DNA from: JBGRQB01 sp041725875 | GTDB taxonomy: Bacteria; Bacteroidota; Ignavibacteria; Ignavibacteriales; Melioribacteraceae | DNA: 22,755 nt | Direction: 5' to 3' | Assembly: GCA_041725875.1 (NCBI GenBank) | Contig: JBGRQB010000057.1 | Span: forward strand, 1-22,755 | Shown: in pieces, positions 14,352 through 21,100 of the stretch | Position numbering within the stretch: the stretch's first letter is position 1 | How the letters are laid out: every line of letters begins with the position of its first letter | The notes under the pieces: generated by a model | Database searches by the model: none | What the model was told of the DNA's origin: nothing | What the model saw: the letters and a program-made list of their open reading frames with translations, nothing else | Translations under genes and position numbers: made by a program

Positions 14352-15906
14352 ATTTCTCCAGAGGGATTGTTAATAATAATTTTGTACCTTTATTTACTTC
14401 GGAATCTATATCGAGGTTGCCTCCTATAAACTCCGCTCTTTTTTTCATATTTGATAATCCGTGGCCTGCTTTGGGATTGTCTTTACCAAAACCTTTGCCG
14501 TTATCAGTTAATTCAACATTTAATAATTTTTCATTTCCGGAAACCACAAGTGAACATTTTGAACAACCTGAATGTTTAACAATGTTTCCGAAACCTTCCT
14601 GAATAATTCTGTAAACAGGAAGATGGTAAATTTTGTCAACCTCTCCATTAAAAGTATTCTCGAAAAATACATCTATATTTTTAATGTTTTTGATATCTTG
14701 CGACAGATTTTCCAGAGCCGGAAACAATCCGAATCTGTCAATTTCCTGCGGGTGAAGATCTTTGATAATTCTTCTTATCTCATCGGAAGTCTTTACCAGT
14801 AATTCAGACGATTCAGTTATAAATTTGTTTTCGATTCCGGTACTCATTTCAAAAGTTTCGAGTTTTATTTTTGCTCCGGTAAGAATTTGCTGAACACCAT
14901 CGTGAAGTTCTTGTGAAATTCTTTGTCGCTCCTGCTCCAAAGTATTAAGAATTGTAGCAGATTTGATTTTTTGTTCCTTAAGCTGATTATAAGCTTCTTC
15001 AACCATTTTTTGTTCTGTAACATCTTCAATCAGACAGGCAACTCTAAATACTTTTTTACTTTTATCCTGCACGGCGTAAAATCTCAGTACAACCCATTGA
15101 ATCTTTGAACTAAAATTAAAGAATTTGAGTTCTTTTTTAACATTCAGTTTTTGTGAAACAAACTTCCCGCCATAAAGGAAGATATTTTTAGAATCAAAAA
15201 TAGCTTCATCATCAAGAATAAAAGGATTATGGAGATAGTTGTAGGAAGATAATTTTTCAGTAAGATCTTCACTCGATACAATTCCTTCAAAGATTGTGTT
15301 GGTTCTTACAAATTTTCCATCCGGATTAAACACAATAATTGCAAAAGGTGATTGTTCAATAAGGGAGCTTAACTCTTCGGTCTGCTTTTCTACTCGTATT
15401 TCGAGTGTTTTATTTATTTCTTCAAGGACTTTCTGGGTTTTTACCAGCTCGGTAATATCAGCTCCTGTCCAGATTTTCCATGACTTTTTCTCTGATATTC
15501 CTTCAAAGAAATTGTAAGTCCACTCAACAATTCGTTGATTCCCGTTTTTACGTTGAAGTACGGTTTCTATTGTGTTTTCAGAATTCTCCGGTTTGGCTAA
15601 AAGCTGAAAAAGAGATTCATTTTTCTCATATAACTTGCTGTCGACAAGCTTTTTCCCTTCAATTTCTTTTGAAGTGTAGCCTGTAAGAATTTCTAATGCC
15701 TGATTAAATCTTCTTACTATTCCTTCATCGTCAATAACAAGCATTAAAGCAGTTGTGGTTTTCATAATGCTAAAAGTGAAATCCTTTTCCTCTTTTAGTA
15801 TACGATTACTAAAAACCAGACTACTTATAAATGCAACCAGAAATCCGACAATAATTCCGGTTCCTATTACCACAAACCACCAAAATTCAGATGGTATTTC
15901 GCCCAT
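14344..15906 (-). CDS. PAS-containing sensor histidine kinase (HisKA_3/NarX-type)
   Basis: 520 aa. One transmembrane helix (about 9-33) with only 8 residues before it, so there is no extracytoplasmic sensor domain. PAS domain 1 is at about 42-155, ending ADITELVKTQKVLEEINK, which leads into a coiled coil at 156-182; PAS domain 2 is at about 183-300 (IEDVTEQKMVEEAYNQLK). The dimerisation/phosphoacceptor helix has H335 in RQRISQELHDGVQQIL. The HATPase has an N-box QEGFGNIVKHS (N441), G1 DNGKGFG (468-474) and G2 GHGLSNM (481-487). The HisKA_3 type matches the NarL-type partner overlapping its 3' end. It senses an intracellular or membrane signal; no haem- or flavin-specific residues are identifiable by eye. 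Confidence 0.94.
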   Translation of the reverse strand: MGEIPSEFWWFVVIGTGIIVGFLVAFISSLVFSNRILKEEKDFTFSIMKTTTALMLVIDDEGIVRRFNQALEILTGYTSKEIEGKKLVDSKLYEKNESLFQLLAKPENSENTIETVLQRKNGNQRIVEWTYNFFEGISEKKSWKIWTGADITELVKTQKVLEEINKTLEIRVEKQTEELSSLIEQSPFAIIVFNPDGKFVRTNTIFEGIVSSEDLTEKLSSYNYLHNPFILDDEAIFDSKNIFLYGGKFVSQKLNVKKELKFFNFSSKIQWVVLRFYAVQDKSKKVFRVACLIEDVTEQKMVEEAYNQLKEQKIKSATILNTLEQERQRISQELHDGVQQILTGAKIKLETFEMSTGIENKFITESSELLVKTSDEIRRIIKDLHPQEIDRFGLFPALENLSQDIKNIKNIDVFFENTFNGEVDKIYHLPVYRIIQEGFGNIVKHSGCSKCSLVVSGNEKLLNVELTDNGKGFGKDNPKAGHGLSNMKKRAEFIGGNLDIDSEVNKGTKLLLTIPLEKYG

Positions 15907-16019
15907 TTAATCCTCAAAATTCAATAATATAGCAATTATCAATTTATGATTTATTTTTACAAATTTAAAGAAAGAGTATCAAACAGATATAATTCACCAC
16001 TTTTTATATAAACAAAAAT

Positions 16020-16676
16020 TTAAGAAATGTTTCTAACCAATTTTGATGAATCTGGCCTGTTTTGTCTGAATTCTATAAAAAACGCGTATGCAAAAATTAA
16101 ATTTGTGGTAATATTGGCATAAGCATGAATAAAGTAAATTTTGATTATAACTGCATTTCCCCAGATTAGAATTGGAATTGTAACTACAAAAGAAGCAGAT
16201 ATGTAGAGTAATATTCCCGATAATATCCAGAATTTTGAATCGGTATTGCAATCAATGTTTTCTTTTTTATGAATGTTCAGACTAAGAATTGCTAACGAAA
16301 TCATTAGAAGATTTCCAAAAATCTGCATATAACTTTTGAAATCAAAAATGCTTTCGATGTTTGTGGTTAACAAAATTATTCTGCTGAGAACAAATATCCC
16401 CATTATTGAAAGCAGTATTTTTTTTGATTTTAACACATCATTGTATTTATAAAAAATAGCCATTATAAAAACAAACTCTACTACATCGTAAAGATTCATT
16501 ATCCAATGATTACTGCCTGATATGGCTGTGGAAGCAAATTCGGTGAATGTCCCTATTATCATTAATCCGGCAAGATATTTAACTGGAGTGGAAAGGTAAG
16601 AGAAGTATATCAAACTTGCTAAGAATGCTATTAAAATTGAATAGTGTGAAATTTGAAAAATCAAAGGAGTTCCCAT
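16020..16676 (-). CDS. Multi-spanning membrane protein, paralogue 2
   Basis: 218 aa from the ATG at 16676, chosen because GAGAGGG lies just upstream; a longer frame to 16715 exists but lacks a good ribosome site. About 7 hydrophobic segments are visible. It is clearly related to the protein ending at 16800. Shared residues include TEF/LEF near 45, N.W then N.YD..EF (N61, Y63, D64, E67), a VES/IES-F-SY segment near 108-116, FWIL.G.L.Y.S near 149-160 and IY.I.A.ANI.TN..FA..F..EF near 180-203. No known transporter or sensor family is recognised. The conserved Asn/Asp/Glu inside predicted helices suggest a binding or proton-related role (inference). The kinase gene starts 113 bp downstream on the same strand. 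Confidence 0.75.
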   Translation of the reverse strand: MGTPLIFQISHYSILIAFLASLIYFSYLSTPVKYLAGLMIIGTFTEFASTAISGSNHWIMNLYDVVEFVFIMAIFYKYNDVLKSKKILLSIMGIFVLSRIILLTTNIESIFDFKSYMQIFGNLLMISLAILSLNIHKKENIDCNTDSKFWILSGILLYISASFVVTIPILIWGNAVIIKIYFIHAYANITTNLIFAYAFFIEFRQNRPDSSKLVRNIS

Positions 16677-16787
16677 TTTGCCCTCTCTGATTATTATTAA
16701 ACTTAAATGTACCAACTAAAATAATAATTGTTAGGTCTTTTCCAAAGAAATAAAACGAATTTTAAGAAAAAGAGAGATTGGAAGATT

Positions 16788-16820
16788 AAACAAAAACCCT
16801 CAGGACGAGGGGTTTTGTTT
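16788..16820 (-). terminator. Terminator overlapping the 3' end of paralogue 1
   Basis: A 14-bp stem with one A-G mismatch (AAACAAAAACCCTC at 16788-16801 with GAGGGGTTTTGTTT at 16807-16820) and a 5-nt loop AGGAC. On the minus strand it ends in TTTTTGTTT. The stop codon of the gene (16800-16802) lies inside the hairpin. Confidence 0.8.
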
Positions 16821-17435
16821 TGAAGTTTTGTATTCTAAATAAAAGCAGAATGCAAAAAGTATATTCGTCAAAATGTTTGCTACTGCTTGGATTTTGTAAA
16901 TTTCATACATTGCTTCTGGTGAAACTACAAATGATATTATATTGATGAAAATTACTGCAGAAAAATAAATTAATACGCCGACAAGTAACCAGAAAATGCT
17001 TTGTTGATATAATAATTTATTTGTTTCAAAATTCATTCTAAAAACAGAGTACATTGAGAAGAATATTATTATAAATATGTTGAATGAAGACGCATAACTA
17101 TAGAAAGAATTGATTGATTCTACATCGAACAACAGTAAAAACCCACGGACAATTATATTCATTATAATTAATGGAATAAAGTAACTCGAAAATCTTTGTA
17201 GATTAGTAAGTTTACGAAACAATAATAATAGAATGGTAAACTCTATAATATCATAATAATTATATATCCAAAGATTGTGATTCCAAAACAAAGAATCAAA
17301 AAACTCAAGAGTACAACCGATTGATATCAGAATAAACAATAAGCGATGTGTATTTTGATGGGATTTAAAAGTTATCAACCCAATCAAAAGTGGTAAATAC
17401 ATTGAATGCGAAGAAATTGAACCAATTAGTGGCAT
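16800..17435 (-). CDS. Multi-spanning membrane protein, paralogue 1
   Basis: 211 aa, about 7 hydrophobic segments, almost the same length and layout as the neighbouring paralogue. Matching residues are LEF (43-45), N54.LW, N59.YD..EF (Y61, D62, E65), DVESINSFYSY (104-114), IFWLLVGVLIYFSA (147-160) and IYKIQAVANILTN at about 179-191. The start lies 2 nt after the stop of the upstream 142-aa gene (TAG-CT-ATG) with no separate Shine-Dalgarno, so translation is probably coupled. Not recognised as a named family. The C-terminal tail (EYKTSKQNPSS) is short. A terminator covers its stop codon, so it and the 142-aa gene probably form one transcript separate from paralogue 2. Confidence 0.75.
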   Translation of the reverse strand: MPLIGSISSHSMYLPLLIGLITFKSHQNTHRLLFILISIGCTLEFFDSLFWNHNLWIYNYYDIIEFTILLLLFRKLTNLQRFSSYFIPLIIMNIIVRGFLLLFDVESINSFYSYASSFNIFIIIFFSMYSVFRMNFETNKLLYQQSIFWLLVGVLIYFSAVIFINIISFVVSPEAMYEIYKIQAVANILTNILFAFCFYLEYKTSKQNPSS

Positions 17436-17437
17436 AG

Positions 17438-17866
17438 CTAACTACCAGGCTCGTTATCAGAACACCAAGGAGGGCAAGGTACACTTCTCTCAAGAATAAT
17501 TGCTTCACTGTGAGCAGCCGCATCATCATCTTGATTGTGTATTGCCATTGCTTTATCCTTAATTGGAGGCCTTTGTTTTTCTCCTTTTGAGAGAAGTATA
17601 TCATTACCATCTTCATTAACTCCAACCAGAATCAAATTTTTCATATCGTCATCGGAGCGGCCATAATAATATCTCATACCGATACATCCTGGTTGATTTA
17701 ATAACTCCATTAAAGCTTCTTTGCCAAAGAATCCGCCTTTTTTGGCTTCTTTATGTTCACTGCATCCCATTTTCATAAATTCAGCTTTTTCAGCTCTGTA
17801 ACCTGAGGTAAATCTCCTCGCATCTTCAAGAGAAATTTTATGATTTTCTTTCCCTGTCAGCTTCAT
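17438..17866 (-). CDS. Small four-cysteine protein with C-terminal PCPPWC motif
   Basis: 142 aa, soluble, no signal peptide or membrane helix. An N-terminal helical part (SLEDARRFTSGYRAEK) is followed by FFGKEALMELLNQPGCIGMRYYYG (47-69), then LILVGVNEDGNDIL (78-91), a Lys/Asp-rich loop, and the C-terminal ILERSVPCPPWCSDNEPGS. Cysteines are at 35, 61, 131 and 135. I recall similar unnamed proteins in Bacteroidota sharing 'QPGC.G.R.YY', 'LV.VD..GND' and a terminal PCPP.C, but cannot name a domain or function. The cysteines could bind metal or be redox-active (inference). GGAG lies upstream of the ATG. It is the first gene of a minus-strand unit and tightly coupled to the membrane protein after it. 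Confidence 0.75.
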   Translation of the reverse strand: MKLTGKENHKISLEDARRFTSGYRAEKAEFMKMGCSEHKEAKKGGFFGKEALMELLNQPGCIGMRYYYGRSDDDMKNLILVGVNEDGNDILLSKGEKQRPPIKDKAMAIHNQDDDAAAHSEAIILERSVPCPPWCSDNEPGS

Positions 17867-18118
17867 ATTTTAACTCCAATCGAATTTTTTAGTTAATTCA
17901 TTTAAAACCTACGATGATAATTTAATCCAAATCCAGTTAAAATAAAAGAATTCAGGATTAAATTATCTTATAATAATAAAATATTAACCAGATTCAAAAT
18001 TCTGAAAATAAGTCGTTTTAAGAGAAAATATTTGATTTTAAACAAATCTTTTGCATTTTTGCAGTAGGGAAATAACCATTTGGGTAAATGGGCAAATAAT
18101 AATAATTTCGGAGGGTTA

Positions 18119-21100
18119 ATGAAACCTAAACTAATTATACTACTGGTTTTGTTAAAAATCAGTTTTAGTATATCCTTATACGGGCAGATTTTAATTCAGG
18201 AAAAAATCAAATTAAACCAAAAAACACTATCAAAAGTTACTGGTGAAAACCACATTGTCACTTGTACTATATCTTGGACTGATCCAAAGGAAGAATTCAA
18301 AATTCTTCATGCCCCACATTTTGGAAACCCGGTTACTTTAACAAATGTTGAACCAGGAGGAACCACTTTTCATATCAGAGTAAGTAAAGGAATTGGTTCT
18401 CCCGGAGATGTGAGTTATGTTGTGACCTTTGATGGAAGGATTATCAAAAAAGGTGTGGTTCAACATTTTAACGGAGAGAATTATAATCTCCATGTTTCTT
18501 ATCCGATTCAAAAAAGTTTTCTTTTTATAATTCCAGATATTATTGGAAAACATAATGAGATAATAAATGTAATTCCACACTTAGGCCGGCAAAAATGGAT
18601 TATACCGGGTAGGACTTTTGATACGGATATTCACAAATTTACCTTGTCTATTGTAAAAGGAGGCGAATATTTTGAATATGCCCATAAAACAACGGAGGTA
18701 CCTTATGGACCGACTGTAAAATATGGAGTTAAAGATCCTGAATTTAGAAATATTGCGCTGGTTCAAAAAAAAGAAATCGATTCATCAGAACCGTTTGAAG
18801 TAATCTTAAAAGCAGAGATTAATAATCTGAGTATTCTCGATACCGGTTATGTTTATCCATTTGATACATTTATGGAAGCCAGTTTTGAAGAACAGGTAAT
18901 AAAGGAGGGAGATACAACAAATATCATACTTGAAGAAAGGAATTTTTTCGGAGATGTGTATGATGTTGACTATTACTATTATGATCCGCTAACTGTTTGG
19001 GTGGATTCATCTCAAAATGCATATCTTCATAATCCCAGAACAAAGGAAATATCGAATCGGTTTTATAATATAAACAATCCGATTGAATTGATTGCCGCTG
19101 ATAATATTTCCGAAGATACAGTAATTGTAAAGTTTAATGTGGAAGGAAAATATGACGACAGTATAATCCTAAGTAAAAGTAAATCGGCTAATCAAAACTT
19201 GAAAACCAAGAAAGCATACGGAATAATTAAAATAGTTAAAGAAAAGAAAAATTATATTATTCCTAAGTTTTCAAAAGTCTTGACTCCGGGAGACACAATC
19301 GGAATCGATTTGTACAGGCAAAAAGGAGAAAATGAACCGGAAAATTTCAATCCGAATCAGAAATTTGAAGTAGGAGTTTCCGAAGGATGTGAATTTGCAA
19401 AAATTTTAACTTCAGATAATAAATTGGGAAACTATTTTGATTCATTAAAACAACCAATAAGAGTTGTAATTGTGGAGGAAGTTTTATCTGATTCTTTAAA
19501 TCTGAAACTGAAAATTGGAGTAATTGACGATTCGGTGAAATATTATCCAAAATCTGTATCTGTCCAAAATGAACCTCAGCAAAATTTTTTATTAAAGAAA
19601 GGAGAAGATACTCCCCTGATTTGCGAAAATTATGATTTTAATCTGGCAAATTTTGCAACACTGGAAAATGAAGTAGAACTGCCAGTTGAGATAATGCTCG
19701 GTGAAACTAAATATTTTCAGATGTTAAGAATCCCTAAAGCAGGAGTTGGTAACTTTGAGTATAAAATAAAGGAAGTCAAAAAATTTGATACTCAGGGAAA
19801 TCCTCAAATGGATTTATTTGCGGTAAAAGCAAATGTTTGGGGAGATAATCCTGTAAAGGTAATTTCTGGCGGAAAATCTGGCATTTTTTATGATAAATTC
19901 GTTGCTGATATTGGACTAAACGGAACAACTACAAAACCTGTTGTTTCTGAATTGGAGAATGGGTTAATCAGAGTTGTAGGGAGATATTGGGAAGTAGGTA
20001 AAACTTACTCAACCGAGTTAACAGCAAAAATTCCTGACTCAGATATTTCTGCAAAAGCAACTATTGAGGTAATTAAGCCAGATAAGTTAGGCGATAAATA
20101 TAACAGGATATATGATTTTCCTGATAAAGCAGGAAATTTGAAAGAATGGGATCTTGACAGTTTGATTATCAGCTTTGCCGGCAAAGAAGGTATTATGCCA
20201 CAAATTGTTAAAGGAATTATTCACTGCGAAAGTGTGATTCAAAAAGGAACCAGTAAAATTAAACCTTCCTACAGGTATGAAGTTTTTTCTGACGGATATG
20301 GTTATTTAAGAAATTATGGATTGGACAGTACTTCGATCTATTGGATAAAAAGTGAGGCAGATGAAGGAAATCCTTCTATTCCAAATCACGGAGAAGTTTG
20401 GCTTGGATCATCAACAAAATTTGATAAATATCCGGGTTATCAGACCGGCTGGGAATTTCTTCAGAAGTATAAACATCTGTATTATTATACCAGAAAAGAA
20501 GTCGACGATAGTTATACAGATTCTTCACTGGTTGGTGTTTGTCTCACAGCGTATAAAACACAAAATGAAAAAATTGCTTTTTTCAAGAAAAAGTTCACAA
20601 AAAAACTGCAAAAAATAGTTAAAGAATCATCTTTATTAAAAGATACAGTAAGGACCTTAATTCATAACTCATATGAAAAGTATTTAAAAGATTCTATCAA
20701 TGTCTATGGAGAGGGAGGATTATCGAATATGATTTGTCAAACCCGATTATTCGCTTCTTATGGATTGATGCAGTTGACGTATAATAGTGGAATAGATAAG
20801 AAGTTGAAGATCAATGAGGATATCTTTTATTATCCTAAAAACAATACAAGTTATTTACCTGAATATATTAATGTTCCAGATATTAATATTAAATATGGTA
20901 TATTACATTTAAAATACAAACTTAGACAGTTCGCTCTAGGTAAGATAAAATTTAAAGAAACAGACACTTGGGACAAAAACCATGCTTTGGAAAAGGCTTA
21001 CTGGGTTGCACTTCGTAAGTATAATGGTAAATACACTTATCCAAATAAGGTTTTTAGTTTTTCAAAACTCTATGTGCCATTAATGAATAAGGAGAAGTAA
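18119..21100 (+). CDS. Large secreted protein with C-terminal lysozyme-like (SLT-type) domain
   Basis: 993 aa from the ATG at 18119, where GGAGGG precedes it; the open frame begins 39 nt earlier but that start has no ribosome site. Residues 1-21 are a signal peptide (MKPKLIILLVLLKISFSISLYG). About 25-680 are beta-rich, with segments resembling Ig/cadherin-like modules (RIPDSDIS-type 'VGKTYSTELTAKIPDSDISAKATIEVIKP' near the end), not assignable to a family by eye. The C-terminal ~300 residues carry IVKGIIHCES (catalytic Glu about E704), then PSYRYEVF, and SYGLMQL (about 880-886). These are hallmarks of transglycosylase/lysozyme-like domains that cut peptidoglycan glycan strands. The E-to-GLMQ distance (about 178 residues) is much longer than in classical SLT (about 20-25). 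No C-terminal sorting domain is seen. Its stop overlaps the next start (TAATG). Confidence 0.8.
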   Translation: MKPKLIILLVLLKISFSISLYGQILIQEKIKLNQKTLSKVTGENHIVTCTISWTDPKEEFKILHAPHFGNPVTLTNVEPGGTTFHIRVSKGIGSPGDVSYVVTFDGRIIKKGVVQHFNGENYNLHVSYPIQKSFLFIIPDIIGKHNEIINVIPHLGRQKWIIPGRTFDTDIHKFTLSIVKGGEYFEYAHKTTEVPYGPTVKYGVKDPEFRNIALVQKKEIDSSEPFEVILKAEINNLSILDTGYVYPFDTFMEASFEEQVIKEGDTTNIILEERNFFGDVYDVDYYYYDPLTVWVDSSQNAYLHNPRTKEISNRFYNINNPIELIAADNISEDTVIVKFNVEGKYDDSIILSKSKSANQNLKTKKAYGIIKIVKEKKNYIIPKFSKVLTPGDTIGIDLYRQKGENEPENFNPNQKFEVGVSEGCEFAKILTSDNKLGNYFDSLKQPIRVVIVEEVLSDSLNLKLKIGVIDDSVKYYPKSVSVQNEPQQNFLLKKGEDTPLICENYDFNLANFATLENEVELPVEIMLGETKYFQMLRIPKAGVGNFEYKIKEVKKFDTQGNPQMDLFAVKANVWGDNPVKVISGGKSGIFYDKFVADIGLNGTTTKPVVSELENGLIRVVGRYWEVGKTYSTELTAKIPDSDISAKATIEVIKPDKLGDKYNRIYDFPDKAGNLKEWDLDSLIISFAGKEGIMPQIVKGIIHCESVIQKGTSKIKPSYRYEVFSDGYGYLRNYGLDSTSIYWIKSEADEGNPSIPNHGEVWLGSSTKFDKYPGYQTGWEFLQKYKHLYYYTRKEVDDSYTDSSLVGVCLTAYKTQNEKIAFFKKKFTKKLQKIVKESSLLKDTVRTLIHNSYEKYLKDSINVYGEGGLSNMICQTRLFASYGLMQLTYNSGIDKKLKINEDIFYYPKNNTSYLPEYINVPDINIKYGILHLKYKLRQFALGKIKFKETDTWDKNHALEKAYWVALRKYNGKYTYPNKVFSFSKLYVPLMNKEK

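Noticed and set aside
17365..17625. Minus-strand frame spanning the junction of the 142-aa gene and paralogue 1
   Set aside because: It overlaps two well-supported genes in another frame, and its sequence lacks the coherent domain pattern both of those show.
18080..18118. Upstream start of the SLT protein (13 extra residues)
   Set aside because: The extra residues (GKWANNNNFGGL) would precede the signal peptide, and GGAGGG sits correctly for the ATG at 18119.
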